Shown here in pieces: positions 17,501 to 26,412 of a stretch of 64,000 nt of DNA (positions are counted from its first letter, which is position 1; each line of letters starts with the position of its first letter). The position numbers and the translations under genes are program-made. The notes beneath the pieces were generated by a model, which saw nothing but the letters and a program-made list of their open reading frames with translations, had not been told where the DNA came from and did no database searches. Source of the DNA: Ruminococcus flavefaciens (GTDB lineage: Bacteria; Bacillota; Clostridia; Oscillospirales; Ruminococcaceae); contig NZ_FRCT01000001.1 of assembly GCF_900143025.1 (NCBI RefSeq), forward strand, positions 372,001 through 436,000, in the 5' to 3' direction.

Positions 17501-17529
17501 ATTATATCATCTTTTTTTGTAGAAATCAA
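17501..17529 (-). promoter_or_regulatory. Sigma-A-type promoter of pheA-metH
   Basis: On the minus strand, TTGATT (17529-17524) and TATAAT (17506-17501) are separated by 17 bp. The leader of about 90 nt contains a run of CTAA-GGCT repeats (17425-17475) related to other intergenic repeats here. No T-box or other riboswitch core is recognisable. Confidence 0.65.
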
Positions 17530-17548
17530 TAAAAAACAGGTAAATATA

Positions 17549-17578
17549 TTGCAAAATACACTTGACCTGTGGTATAAT
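17549..17578 (+). promoter_or_regulatory. Promoter of the ruvC operon
   Basis: TTGCAA at 17549-17554 and TATAAT at 17573-17578 with an 18-bp spacer. It lies back to back with the pheA promoter. Confidence 0.6.
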
Positions 17579-17643
17579 GATAAGGAATATAGTGAGAAGC
17601 TATATCCATGTGAACTTTTTAACGAACTGATAGGTAAAAAATA

Positions 17644-18135
17644 TTGAAAAATGTCAGAATACTGGGGATAGACCCCGGTTATGCAATAGTCGGATTCGGA
17701 GTTCTGGATTACGACGGCATAAGATTTACTCCTGTTGAATACGGTGCTGTGCTCACCGAGGCAGGAACGCCCTTTCCCGAACGTTTAAGGGCGATACATG
17801 AGGATATAGAGTTTATCTTCAACAAGTTCAAGCCCGATTGTATGGCGGTGGAAAGGCTTTATTTCACCACAAACCAGAAAACGGCGATAGATGTTGCGCA
17901 GGCGAGGGGCATAACCGTTCTTTCGGCGGCAACAAGGAATATCCCCGTTGCGGAGTATACTCCCTTACAGGTGAAGCAGTCGGTAGTAGGCTATGGCAAG
18001 GCTGAAAAGAAGCAGGTAATGGAAATGACAAGACAGCTCCTCGGACTTGCACAGATACCAAAGCCCGATGACGCTGCGGACGCTCTTGCTATAGCCATAT
18101 GTCACGGACACAGTACAAGATTTGATTTCAGATAA
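17644..18135 (+). CDS. ruvC: Holliday junction endonuclease RuvC
   Basis: 163 residues, normal for RuvC. The four acidic catalytic residues of the RNase H fold are visible in RILGIDPGYAIVGFG, CMAVERLYF and the C-terminal PDDAADALAIAICH. A dimer of RuvC nicks symmetric strands of Holliday junctions. No ATG is well placed; the start is taken as TTG at 17644 because the conserved ILGIDPG sequence follows after six residues. It is the first gene of the ruv cluster, 14 bp before ruvA. Confidence 0.95.
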   Translation: MKNVRILGIDPGYAIVGFGVLDYDGIRFTPVEYGAVLTEAGTPFPERLRAIHEDIEFIFNKFKPDCMAVERLYFTTNQKTAIDVAQARGITVLSAATRNIPVAEYTPLQVKQSVVGYGKAEKKQVMEMTRQLLGLAQIPKPDDAADALAIAICHGHSTRFDFR

Positions 18136-18149
18136 AGGAACAGAAAGAT

Positions 18150-18773
18150 ATGATATACAGCGTAAGAGGAAGGCTTACGGTCAAGGAGCTTGGCTTTGCG
18201 GTCATCGAGTGCGCAGGCGTTGGATACGGCTGCAAGACCTCGTATAATACCATTTCAAGGCTTGGCGAGATCGGAAGCGAGGAAATGCTTTATACTTACC
18301 TTTACGTAAGGGAAGATGTGGTGGAACTTTTCGGATTTGCCACATTGCAGGAGCTCAGCTGCTTCAAGCTGCTCATTTCCGTATCGGGAGTAGGTCCGAA
18401 GGCGGCTACTTCCATACTTTCAGACGTTACCCCCGAGAGGTTTGCACTTCTTGTAGCTTCGGGCGATAGCAAGGCATTCACAAAGACAAAGGGAATAGGT
18501 GCAAAGACTGCTCAGAGAATAGTCCTTGAATTAAAGGACAAGATATCCTCAGAGTCTATCAGCGGCAGCATAAGCGGTGATGCCGCACAGTTTGCGAATA
18601 TATCGTCAGCGGCAGCTTCCTCGTCGGTATCGGAGGCTCTCGAAGCCCTCATGGTGCTGGGCTATACTCAGGGAGAAACAGCTCCCATACTCGGAAAGCT
18701 TGACCCGACACTTAGTACGCAGGACCTTATCAAGGAGACACTGCGGTTAATGGCGGCAAAGAACACGCGCTAA
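18150..18773 (+). CDS. ruvA: Holliday junction DNA-binding protein RuvA
   Basis: 207 residues with the three RuvA parts. The OB domain starts MIYSVRGRLTVKEL. The helix-hairpin-helix region has SVSGVGPKAATSILS and GIGAKTAQRIVLELKDK, which bind the junction DNA backbone. The C-terminal three-helix domain (ALEALMVLGYTQGE) contacts RuvB. A Ser/Ala-rich linker separates the last two. RuvA holds the junction in a square-planar form for branch migration by RuvB. It sits between ruvC and an SseB-like gene. An AGGAAC ribosome site lies about 10 bp upstream. Confidence 0.96.
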   Translation: MIYSVRGRLTVKELGFAVIECAGVGYGCKTSYNTISRLGEIGSEEMLYTYLYVREDVVELFGFATLQELSCFKLLISVSGVGPKAATSILSDVTPERFALLVASGDSKAFTKTKGIGAKTAQRIVLELKDKISSESISGSISGDAAQFANISSAAASSSVSEALEALMVLGYTQGETAPILGKLDPTLSTQDLIKETLRLMAAKNTR

Positions 18774-18799
18774 ATTCAGAAGATAGGAAGGTTACTGTT

Positions 18800-19534
18800 A
18801 TGATGAATCTTGACGAATTGCTGAAAGCGGCAATAAAAGACCCTTCAAAGCGTTCATTGTTTTTGCAGACTCTCATAAAAAGCGACGTCTATGTCATCTG
18901 CAAGAACCCCGTTAAGCAGGAGCGCGACCGCTCAGAGGGCGGTATCCAGCTGGAGCTGGTAACTACCCAGAACCCCGACGGCGACCTGTTTATCCCGTTT
19001 TTCACAAGCTATCGTGCATTACAGCAGTTTGCAAAGCGTTATGTTGACTGCTACAAGATAAACTGCCTGAGACTCTTTGACCTCATACAGTCGGTATCCG
19101 CCGTTCTCAACCCGAATTCCTACGGCAAGGAGTTCTCGTCCCATGAGATAAAGAGTATTCTAATGATAGCCCGAAATCTCAAGATAAAGGCTATATCCTA
19201 CAATGAGGCGGATATCATAAACTATCGCCGCTGTGAACATGATGTGAACCATATCATAAAGGCTGCAAGCAAATTCCTTTCAAAGCAGCCCAATGTTGAC
19301 AGAGCATTCATCATGGAGATGATAAAGGGCTGCGAAAATCCGCAGATACTCATTGTCCTCGATATGATGGGAAGTACAAGAAAGCTGTTCGTACCGCTTT
19401 CAAAGTATCTTTCAAAAACAGTAAAGGCTAACGAGCATCTTTGCTTTATAAGCTATGAACAGGATATGGGCAAGAAGGCTGCTGAGACAGTTGAGCCGTT
19501 CTATGTCCGCAAGAAGAGATTTTTCGAGAAATAA
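18800..19534 (+). CDS. SseB-family protein of unknown function
   Basis: 244 residues, soluble. The first half resembles the SseB N-terminal domain: LDELLKAAIKDPSKR at the start and a central IPFFTSYRALQQFA segment that matches the family's F-TS-E-L-F pattern. The second half (about 130-244) is a separate mostly alpha/beta domain with no motif I recognise. SseB proteins have no settled biochemical function. What is unusual is the place: it separates ruvA from ruvB, with gaps of 26 and 15 bp, so it is co-transcribed with the branch-migration genes. A role in recombination is possible but not shown. Confidence 0.75.
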   Translation: MMNLDELLKAAIKDPSKRSLFLQTLIKSDVYVICKNPVKQERDRSEGGIQLELVTTQNPDGDLFIPFFTSYRALQQFAKRYVDCYKINCLRLFDLIQSVSAVLNPNSYGKEFSSHEIKSILMIARNLKIKAISYNEADIINYRRCEHDVNHIIKAASKFLSKQPNVDRAFIMEMIKGCENPQILIVLDMMGSTRKLFVPLSKYLSKTVKANEHLCFISYEQDMGKKAAETVEPFYVRKKRFFEK

Positions 19535-19549
19535 TTCAGAGGTGTTTTT

Positions 19550-20608
19550 TTGATACAGACAGAGGATATGGAGTTCGCTCCCAGAATAATCACTCCCGAA
19601 AATACTATGGAGGACAGCGATGCTGAGATAAGTCTGCGTCCGCAGACGCTCCACGAGTATATAGGACAGGACAAGGTGAAGGAAAACCTCGCCATATACA
19701 TCGAAGCTGCAAAGCGCAGGAGCGAACCTCTCGACCATGTGCTGCTGTATGGACCTCCCGGATTGGGAAAGACCACACTTTCGTCTATTATCGCCCATGA
19801 GCTTGGTGTAAATCTCCGTGTTACCACGGGTCCTGCCATTGAAAAGCCCGGCGACCTTGTATCGCTGCTGACGAGTCTGTCAGACAACGATGTGCTTTTC
19901 ATTGACGAGATACACCGCCTTTCACGCGCCGTAGAGGAGATACTTTACCCTGCTCTTGAGGACAGAGTTATAGATATAATTATTGGAAAAGGACCGTCTG
20001 CACGTTCTATACGCATGGACCTGAAACCCTTCACCCTTATCGGCGCAACAACGAGAGCAGGACAGCTTTCAGCTCCGCTTCGTGACCGATTTGGCGTAAT
20101 ACAGAGACTTGAGCTTTACACAAAGGAGCAGCTTACCGACATTGTAAGAAGAAGCTCCATGATACTTGGCATACCCTGTACAAGCGACGGAGCTGCCGAA
20201 ATTGCGGGCAGAGCAAGAGGCACACCGCGTATCGCAAACCGTCTGCTGAAAAGAGTCCGTGATTTTGCCGATGTTATGGGCAACGGCGAGATAACTCAGG
20301 AGATAGCCTCCATAGCTCTCAGCAGGCTGGATATCGACGCTCTCGGACTTGACGGACTTGACAGGCGTATGCTTGAAATGATAATCAAGGGATACGGCGG
20401 CGGACCTGTTGGACTGGAAACACTTGCCTCGGCGATAAACGAGGAAAGCGTTACCCTGGAAGATATCTGCGAGCCGTTTCTCATGCAGCTTGGTTTTCTG
20501 GGAAGGACTCCGAGAGGAAGAGTTGCCACAAGGCTTGCCTACGAGCATCTTGGCATAGCTCCTCCCGAGCAGGCATCATCAGCAGACGACGGACAGATGA
20601 CCTTTTGA
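19550..20608 (+). CDS. ruvB: Holliday junction branch-migration ATPase RuvB
   Basis: 352 residues. AAA+ motifs are complete: [20 protein letters not shown] at the start, Walker [10 protein letters not shown], Walker B FIDEIHRL, sensor 1 [11 protein letters not shown], arginine finger region PLRDRFGVI, and the C-terminal winged-helix DNA-binding domain ending [17 protein letters not shown]. Hexameric RuvB rings pull DNA through the RuvA-held junction. The start is uncertain: TTG at 19550 has an AGAGGTG site 6-7 bp upstream, while an ATG at 19568 is also possible. Confidence 0.96.
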   Translation: MIQTEDMEFAPRIITPENTMEDSDAEISLRPQTLHEYIGQDKVKENLAIYIEAAKRRSEPLDHVLLYGPPGLGKTTLSSIIAHELGVNLRVTTGPAIEKPGDLVSLLTSLSDNDVLFIDEIHRLSRAVEEILYPALEDRVIDIIIGKGPSARSIRMDLKPFTLIGATTRAGQLSAPLRDRFGVIQRLELYTKEQLTDIVRRSSMILGIPCTSDGAAEIAGRARGTPRIANRLLKRVRDFADVMGNGEITQEIASIALSRLDIDALGLDGLDRRMLEMIIKGYGGGPVGLETLASAINEESVTLEDICEPFLMQLGFLGRTPRGRVATRLAYEHLGIAPPEQASSADDGQMTF

Positions 20609-20644
20609 CATTTTTCCCGTTTAACGGGACTGGGGGAATGAAAA

Positions 20645-21175
20645 ATGTTGATAAAAGGATCCAGCGAATACAACTTCAAGTACAATTCTGAAATTACCGA
20701 GCAGCCTCCCTTTGGTCAGATGATAAACGGACAGGGCGAGGGTGCTGTTTCAAAGCTGCGCTACGGTATATGCTTTATGAGCTTCAACGGCTGTGAGGTC
20801 ATTGCTGTCCATAACGCTCTTGTATACCTTAAAAAGCCGCAGAAGATAAAGGACGTTGCCTACTATATGGAACGTTTCCGTGTGCTCATGGGATTTTTCG
20901 GCTGCAATGCCTTCAGTCTCGGAAAGGCGCTGAATTATTTCGATGCACAGTTCGAGAAGGTAAAATCTCCCGATGACGCACAGGCTTTTATCATCACGTT
21001 CTGGACTAAGGTACCGTTTTTATCCTCGATACATACCGTATTCTGTACAAGAGAGAAGGACGGACGCATACGCGTGTATAACAGGTACAACAGCTGTACC
21101 TATGCGCCTATCTGCGGCACTCTCGAGGAGATAATCGGCAAACGCCGACCTATCGCAGTATACAAGATAGTTTGA
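20645..21175 (+). CDS. Uncharacterised protein, possibly papain-like (C39-type) fold
   Basis: 176 residues with no signal peptide. The pattern resembles C39-like cysteine peptidases: a Cys at the head of a helix in FNGCEVIAVHNALVYL, a long middle region with MGFFGCNAFSLGKALNYF, then a His-strand SIHTVFCTREKDGRIRVYN ending in Asn. These could form a Cys-His-Asn catalytic set, but no known family is matched closely and the activity is inference. It lies 36 bp after ruvB and 71 bp before glmM. An alternative is a non-catalytic member of the same fold. Confidence 0.55.
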   Translation: MLIKGSSEYNFKYNSEITEQPPFGQMINGQGEGAVSKLRYGICFMSFNGCEVIAVHNALVYLKKPQKIKDVAYYMERFRVLMGFFGCNAFSLGKALNYFDAQFEKVKSPDDAQAFIITFWTKVPFLSSIHTVFCTREKDGRIRVYNRYNSCTYAPICGTLEEIIGKRRPIAVYKIV

Positions 21176-21246
21176 AGCTTATCTTTATCAGGCGACTTAT
21201 CAACTCTCAACTCTCAACTCTAAACTTACATAAGGGAGACTATTCA

Positions 21247-22605
21247 ATGGCTAAATTATTCGGAACTGACGGTTCGAGAGGTATTGCGGTGACCGACCTC
21301 ACCTGCGAGCTTGCCATGCAGACGGGAAGAGCTGCTGCGCTTGTGCTTGCGAAAAAGGACGGGGCTAAAACTAAAATACTCATTGGCAAGGACACGAGAG
21401 TTTCTTCCGATGCCCTTGAAGCCGCGGTATGTGCAGGCATATGCTCCGTCGGGGCAGATGCAGAGCTGCTGGGAATAGTTCCTACGCCTGCGCTCTCCTA
21501 CCTTATAGGTGTGCATGAGGCTGACGGCGGTATAATGATATCGGGAAGCCATAACAGTGCCGAATATAATGGCTTGAAGCTGTTTTCGGCAAAGGGTCTC
21601 AAGCTTATGGAAGAAGACGAGGACGAGATAGAGCGGCTGGTCTTTGCTCCGTCAGGTGAGATAAAGCTCAGCGAGCCCGAGAATGTAGGGCGTATACTCC
21701 ACGGCGAAGATGCGGTGAGAGAATACATAGATCATATAAAAAGCGTAGTTACTACCGACCTAAGCGGTCTTAAAGTCGCACTTGACTGTGCAAACGGATG
21801 TGCGGCATATACAGCGGAAAGGCTTTTTTCCGAGCTTGGTGCCGAGGTGCTGGTCATAGCTGATAAGCCTAACGGCACTAATATAAACAAGGACTGCGGC
21901 AGCACCCATGTACATCATCTTATGGAGTATGTGGTGGAAAACGGCTGCGACTGCGGACTTGCCTTCGACGGCGATGCAGACCGCTGCATAGCTGTTGACG
22001 AGAATGGCTGTCTTATCGACGGCGACAGGCTTTTGGCAATATTTGCCGAAAAGTTGAAAAGCAGGGGACTCCTTGACAATGATACGGCAGTGGTCACTGC
22101 CATGAGCGGTCTCGGACTGAGAAAATATGCAGCTGCACATGATATTAAGCTTGTAAGCTCGGGTGCAGGCAAGAGATACGTACTTGAGCGTATGCTGGAG
22201 GGCGGATATAAGCTGGGCGGCGAGCCCAACGGTCATATCATCTTCCTTGACGAGGCAGGTACAGGCGACGGACAGCTCACAGGTGCGCGGCTGCTTGAAA
22301 TACTTAAAAACGACAATGTGAAGCTCAGCGGACTTGCAGGAGATATGCCCGCATATCCGCAGGTAAAGCTGAATGTAAAGATACACCCTCATTACAAGGA
22401 GCTTTGGAAAAACGAAAAGAGCATAACCGAGCTTATCGAGAAATACGATAAGGAGCTCTGCGGCGAAGGCAGGATAATGGTGCGCGAAAGCGGAAAAGAG
22501 CCTATCGTGCGAATACTTATCGAGGGCTGCGATTTCGGACGCATAAACGATATGGCTGTGGATATTGCACAGCATATCAAGGAAAGCTGCGCATACAAGA
22601 TCTGA
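21247..22605 (+). CDS. glmM: Phosphoglucosamine mutase
   Basis: 452 residues starting at the ATG at 21247 with AAGGGAG 8 bp upstream; the longer reading from a TTG at 21172 adds an unrelated, repeat-derived N-terminus. Alpha-D-phosphohexomutase features are present: KLFGTDGSRG at the start, the phosphoserine loop MISGSHNSAEYNG (Ser101), the Mg2+ loop FDGDADR, the sugar-binding GGEPNGHI, and a C-terminal phosphate-binding RESGKEPIVRI. GlmM turns glucosamine-6-phosphate into glucosamine-1-phosphate for UDP-GlcNAc and peptidoglycan. The usual loop is SASHNP; here it is SGSHNS. UDP-GlcNAc also feeds surface glycans. Confidence 0.93.
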   Translation: MAKLFGTDGSRGIAVTDLTCELAMQTGRAAALVLAKKDGAKTKILIGKDTRVSSDALEAAVCAGICSVGADAELLGIVPTPALSYLIGVHEADGGIMISGSHNSAEYNGLKLFSAKGLKLMEEDEDEIERLVFAPSGEIKLSEPENVGRILHGEDAVREYIDHIKSVVTTDLSGLKVALDCANGCAAYTAERLFSELGAEVLVIADKPNGTNINKDCGSTHVHHLMEYVVENGCDCGLAFDGDADRCIAVDENGCLIDGDRLLAIFAEKLKSRGLLDNDTAVVTAMSGLGLRKYAAAHDIKLVSSGAGKRYVLERMLEGGYKLGGEPNGHIIFLDEAGTGDGQLTGARLLEILKNDNVKLSGLAGDMPAYPQVKLNVKIHPHYKELWKNEKSITELIEKYDKELCGEGRIMVRESGKEPIVRILIEGCDFGRINDMAVDIAQHIKESCAYKI

Positions 22606-22635
22606 GCGCAGACAATTCTATAAGGAGCATTTACT

Positions 22636-23499
22636 TTGAGAACTGCAAATAACTGGAAAGATTATAAGATATTGGATACATCAGGCGGAGAAAAGCTGGA
22701 AACATGGGGCAATGTGAGCCTTGTGCGCCCCGACCCGCAGATAATATGGAACACCGACCGCACCGATCCTCTATGGAAAAATGCGGACGGTCACTACCAC
22801 CGCTCAAACCAGGGCGGCGGTAAATGGGAATTCCGCAAGAGACTTCCCGAAAGCTGGAATATCAGCTACGGCGACCTTACCTTCAATATACGCCCCACAG
22901 GCTTCAAGCATACGGGACTTTTCCCCGAGCAGGCTGTAAACTGGGACTATATGGCTGATAAGATACGCAATGCAGGCAGAGAGATAAATGTCCTCAACCT
23001 GTTCGCTTATACGGGTGGAGCTACCCTTGCCTGTGCAGCAGCAGGGGCTTCTGTATGCCATGTTGACGCTTCAAAGGGCATGGTACAGTGGGCAAGAGAC
23101 AACGCCGCAGCTTCGGGGCTTACCGAAAAGCCTATACGCTGGATAGTGGACGACTGCGAGAAGTTCATAGCCCGTGAGATACGCCGCGGACGCAAGTACG
23201 ATGCGGTAGTCATGGACCCTCCAAGCTATGGCAGAGGACCGGGAGGAGAGGTATGGAAGCTTGAAAACTGCGTTTACGACCTTGTGAAGCTCTGTTCGGG
23301 AGTTCTTTCCGATGATCCGCTGTTTTTCCTGATAAACAGCTATACCACAGGACTTTCTCCGTCTGTAATGGGCTATATACTGGGAACTGTTCTCACTGAT
23401 AAATTCGGCGGCAAAGTGAGCTTTGACGAAATAGGACTTCCCGTAAAGTCCACGGGAATGACTCTCCCATGCGGCTCCACCGCTATCTGGGAGAAATAG
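22636..23499 (+). CDS. Class I SAM-dependent methyltransferase, RlmI-like
   Basis: 287 residues from a TTG start at 22636, supported by AAGGAG 8 bp upstream. The SAM-binding motif is LNLFAYTGGATLACAAAG, followed by VDASKGMVQWARDNA and the catalytic-region motif VMDPPSYGRG, the arrangement of RlmI/RlmK-type rRNA cytosine-C5 methyltransferases. It lacks the N-terminal PUA domain of E. coli RlmI and instead has about 90 residues beginning with a Trp-rich segment. The target is probably rRNA but could differ. It lies 30 bp after glmM and is the end of this gene run. Confidence 0.82.
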   Translation: MRTANNWKDYKILDTSGGEKLETWGNVSLVRPDPQIIWNTDRTDPLWKNADGHYHRSNQGGGKWEFRKRLPESWNISYGDLTFNIRPTGFKHTGLFPEQAVNWDYMADKIRNAGREINVLNLFAYTGGATLACAAAGASVCHVDASKGMVQWARDNAAASGLTEKPIRWIVDDCEKFIAREIRRGRKYDAVVMDPPSYGRGPGGEVWKLENCVYDLVKLCSGVLSDDPLFFLINSYTTGLSPSVMGYILGTVLTDKFGGKVSFDEIGLPVKSTGMTLPCGSTAIWEK

Positions 23500-23590
23500 C
23501 CTGTAGGGGAACGCCGTTACGGCGTTCCGAGTCATTAGCCCTTAGGAAGCGGCTTTGCCGCTTGTAGGTGGCGATGCCTACATCGCCCGT
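23500..23590. repeat. GC-rich palindromic intergenic repeats
   Basis: Three hairpins in a row: GTAGGGGAACGCC with its partner GGCGTTCC (near 23505-23529), GCGGCTTTGCCGC (near 23550-23562) and GTAGGTGGCGATG with CATCGCC (near 23564-23587). ATTAGCCCTTAG lies between them. They belong to the same family as repeats at 748, 13722, 37551 and 42510. No T run follows, so they are poor terminators. Confidence 0.65.
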
Positions 23591-23670
23591 GCTTAACGAA
23601 CAAATTACAAGTGCCTATATAGGGATAATAATGTTAGTCTGAAAAAGCTTTTATGATATAGGAGAATAAA

Positions 23671-23868
23671 ATGGCAAAAGACGAAAGATTTGTAAGAATT
23701 TACTCACAGGGAAAAATTACTATTTCTGAAATATGGGTAGATGTAGTCACAGGTGTGAACTATGTTTACCATGCAGCAGGCTATTCAGGCGGACTTGCTC
23801 CGCTGCTTGACAAGGACGGCAAGCCTGTTATATCATCGCCTGCGGAGATAGAAGCATTTAAGAAATAA
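23671..23868 (+). CDS. DUF6440-family small protein
   Basis: 65 residues. The sequence ERFVRIYS near the start and VDVVTGVNYVYHAAGYSGGL followed by PLLDKDGKPV match the DUF6440 family, small single-domain proteins common in Firmicutes and sometimes found in phages. No function is known. A ribosome site AGGAG lies 8 bp before the ATG. It is followed 9 bp later by a lipoprotein gene, so the two are probably one transcript. No signal peptide or membrane segment is visible. Confidence 0.8.
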   Translation: MAKDERFVRIYSQGKITISEIWVDVVTGVNYVYHAAGYSGGLAPLLDKDGKPVISSPAEIEAFKK

Positions 23869-23877
23869 GGATAGAAT

Positions 23878-24636
23878 ATGAAAAAAACATTGATAGCACT
23901 TGCTGCTGCGGCAATGGCATTAACTGCTGTATCATGCGGCGAAAAGGAAAAAGGCACTTCTTCGGAGGGCGTTAACGCAGAAACAACTATCGAAGTATCG
24001 GCAGGCGAGCTGATGAAAGATATTTCGGAAAGAGCTGCTGTTGAAAAAGCAGATATGACTGCCAAGCCGACCGAAAAGTGCGATATTCCGGACGATTGGA
24101 AAGAATTGACAGTTGACGGTCTTAAAATACGTGTTCCTTCAGGTGTGGAGGAGCTTAATGCTGATCCGGGTATGAGGAGATTTGGCGATGAGACCAAAGG
24201 ATTGTACTTGACAACTTCAGCTGCCGTAGAATACGATGGCGGAGTATTATTCAGCGCATTAAATCCCGACACAAGTGAAGAAAAGGTCCGACAGGCTTTT
24301 TCGGAACTCGGTATAGAGTATAACGGCACAAGGCTTTCATTTTTGAAGGCGGCACTTTCTATTACAAGTGCTGATAAGACTGATGAAAATGCGGAAGCAT
24401 TTGAAACAGCGATCAAAGCAAAGGGCGGCGAATTCGACTTTGCTGATGAAGTATATGTATCAGAGTCTGACGGGCATCAGATATATATAATACTTGATAA
24501 AAAATTCTTTAAAAGTGATGTAGTTTCTTTGACGGTGTATTATTTTGTTGATGAAAAAACTGCATATACAGTTGGAATCAATGCAGGTACAATGGAAGAA
24601 GCTTTACAGATAGCGACTAATTTAAGTCTTGCTTAA
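23878..24636 (+). CDS. Putative lipoprotein, function unknown
   Basis: 252 residues with a lipoprotein signal: MKKTL, a hydrophobic stretch and the lipobox TAVSC, giving lipidation at Cys20. A charged linker (about 21-65) is followed by a soluble domain with no catalytic motif I recognise. A short segment IPDDWKELTVDGLKIRVPSG resembles the start of small beta-rich extracytoplasmic domains. It lies between the DUF6440 gene and the ECF transporter ATPases (15 bp gap). This does not look like an ECF S component, which would be a polytopic membrane protein. Confidence 0.75.
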   Translation: MKKTLIALAAAAMALTAVSCGEKEKGTSSEGVNAETTIEVSAGELMKDISERAAVEKADMTAKPTEKCDIPDDWKELTVDGLKIRVPSGVEELNADPGMRRFGDETKGLYLTTSAAVEYDGGVLFSALNPDTSEEKVRQAFSELGIEYNGTRLSFLKAALSITSADKTDENAEAFETAIKAKGGEFDFADEVYVSESDGHQIYIILDKKFFKSDVVSLTVYYFVDEKTAYTVGINAGTMEEALQIATNLSLA

Positions 24637-24651
24637 AGAACAGGGATAAAT

Positions 24652-25503
24652 ATGGAAAATATAATCGAAATAAAAGGTCTCCATTTTGCCTACGAGTCCG
24701 ATGACGAGGAAAAGAAGCCCGTCGAGGTACTCAAGGGCATAGACCTTGACATAAAAAAGGGCGAGTTCGTAGCGGTGCTTGGGCACAACGGCTGCGGTAA
24801 ATCCACCCTTGCAAAGCATATTAACGCCATACTGCTCCCCACAGAGGGTACAGTAACGGTGGACGGCATCGACACAAAGGACGAGGAAAGGCTTTTTGAC
24901 CTGCGCCAGTGCGCGGGCATGGTATTCCAGAATCCCGATAACCAGATAGTGTCCTCCATAGTCGAGGAGGACGTAGCCTTTGCACTGGAAAACTTGGGCG
25001 TACCCTATGAGGAAATGCGCAGACGAGTGGACGAGAGCTTAAAAGCTGTGGGTATGTACGATTACAGACTACATTCACCAAGCCAGCTTTCGGGCGGTCA
25101 GAAGCAGCGCGTAGCCATTGCAGGCGTTATCGCCATGCAGCCCAAGTGCATAATCCTCGATGAGCCTACAGCTATGCTGGACCCGCAGGGACGCAAGGAA
25201 GTACTTGCGACTATACACCGCATGAACCGCGAGCAGGGCATAACCATAGTCCTTATAACTCACTATATGAACGAGGCTGCGGACTGCGACCGCGTTGTGG
25301 TAATGGACAAGGGACTGGTAGTCCTTGACGATGTGCCCGAGAAGGTATTCTCACAGGTGGACAAGCTGAAAGCAATAGGACTCGATGTGCCGCAGGTAAC
25401 AGAACTTGCGTGGGAATTACGAAAGGCAGGCTGCGATATATCTCCCGAGATAATCTCGGAGGAGGAATGTGTTGCGGCGATAGAAAAGCTTTTTGCAGAA
25501 TGA
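24652..25503 (+). CDS. ecfA1: Energy-coupling factor transporter ATPase EcfA1
   Basis: 283 residues. ABC motifs: Walker [11 protein letters not shown] loop [20 protein letters not shown], signature LSGGQKQR, Walker [14 protein letters not shown]. The Q-loop sequence NPDNQ and the C-terminal [15 protein letters not shown] are typical of EcfA1/CbiO ATPases. With EcfA2 and EcfT it forms the shared energising module of group II ECF transporters, which import vitamins or metals captured by separately encoded S proteins. No S component is encoded in this window. Confidence 0.95.
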   Translation: MENIIEIKGLHFAYESDDEEKKPVEVLKGIDLDIKKGEFVAVLGHNGCGKSTLAKHINAILLPTEGTVTVDGIDTKDEERLFDLRQCAGMVFQNPDNQIVSSIVEEDVAFALENLGVPYEEMRRRVDESLKAVGMYDYRLHSPSQLSGGQKQRVAIAGVIAMQPKCIILDEPTAMLDPQGRKEVLATIHRMNREQGITIVLITHYMNEAADCDRVVVMDKGLVVLDDVPEKVFSQVDKLKAIGLDVPQVTELAWELRKAGCDISPEIISEEECVAAIEKLFAE

Positions 25504-25542
25504 GCAGCGCGGCTGCTTACAGGAAAGAAAAGGAGAATAGAA

Positions 25543-26412
25543 TTGGCTATCCTTGAAACACAGGAGCTTACATACACCTACAGCGTGGGAACACCTTTTG
25601 AAAAGACCGCTGTAGACCATGTGAGCTTAAAAATAGAAGAGGGCGAAATGGTGGGCGTAATGGGTCACACAGGCTCGGGAAAATCCACGCTCATACAGCA
25701 TTTCAACGGACTTCTCAGACCGACATCGGGAAAGGTGCTCCTTGACGGAAAAGACATATGGGCAGATAAGGATAAGATACGCGATGTACGCTTTAAGGTG
25801 GGACTTGTATTCCAGTACCCCGAATACCAGATATTCGAGGAGAACGTATTCAAGGACATCGCCTTTGGTCCTAAGAATATGGGACTTGACGAAGCCGAGA
25901 TAAAACGCCGCGTATACGAAACAGCCAATGATATCGGTCTGTCTGAGGAGCTTCTTGAGCGTTCGCCCTTCGAGCTTTCGGGCGGTCAGAAACGCCGTGT
26001 TGCTATTGCAGGCGTAATGGCTATGGAGCCGAGAGTGCTTATACTCGATGAGCCCACCGCAGGTCTTGACCCTGCGGGCAGAGACAAGATACTGAGCCAT
26101 ATAAAAAGCTATCACGAGCGCACTAAGAATACCATACTCATAGTATCTCATAGTATGGAGGATATAGCTACCTTTGCCGACAAGATACTTGTAATGAGCA
26201 AGGCTAAGCTCTTCTGCTATGACGAGACAGTGAATGTATTCGCAAGAGCTGACGAGATAGCGCAGATAGGGCTTGATGTTCCCCAGATAACGAAGGTATT
26301 CGGAGAGCTACGACGCAGAGGTCTTGACTTCGGAAAAGAGGTCTATACCGTGGGATATGCCCGAGACCTGCTTCTGAAACAGCTTAAAGAACGGGGGAAC
26401 GGTCCATGCTGA
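25543..26412 (+). CDS. ecfA2: Energy-coupling factor transporter ATPase EcfA2
   Basis: 289 residues from a TTG start at 25543 with AAGGAG about 8 bp upstream. Motifs: Walker A GHTGSGKST, Q loop VFQYPEYQIFEENVFKDIAF, signature LSGGQKRR, Walker B VLILDEPTAGLDP. The YPEYQ loop is typical of EcfA2, which pairs with EcfA1. The C-terminus VPQITKVFGELRRRG mirrors EcfA1. The stop overlaps the start of ecfT by 7 bp, indicating coupled translation. Confidence 0.95.
   Translation: MAILETQELTYTYSVGTPFEKTAVDHVSLKIEEGEMVGVMGHTGSGKSTLIQHFNGLLRPTSGKVLLDGKDIWADKDKIRDVRFKVGLVFQYPEYQIFEENVFKDIAFGPKNMGLDEAEIKRRVYETANDIGLSEELLERSPFELSGGQKRRVAIAGVMAMEPRVLILDEPTAGLDPAGRDKILSHIKSYHERTKNTILIVSHSMEDIATFADKILVMSKAKLFCYDETVNVFARADEIAQIGLDVPQITKVFGELRRRGLDFGKEVYTVGYARDLLLKQLKERGNGPC

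Noticed and set aside
21172..21246. N-terminal extension of GlmM from a TTG
   Set aside because: The extension is translated from a CAACTCTCAACTCTC repeat; the ATG at 21247 gives the usual GlmM start.
21760..22575. Minus-strand reading frame of 271 codons
   Set aside because: It is antisense to glmM and has no start signal or motif.
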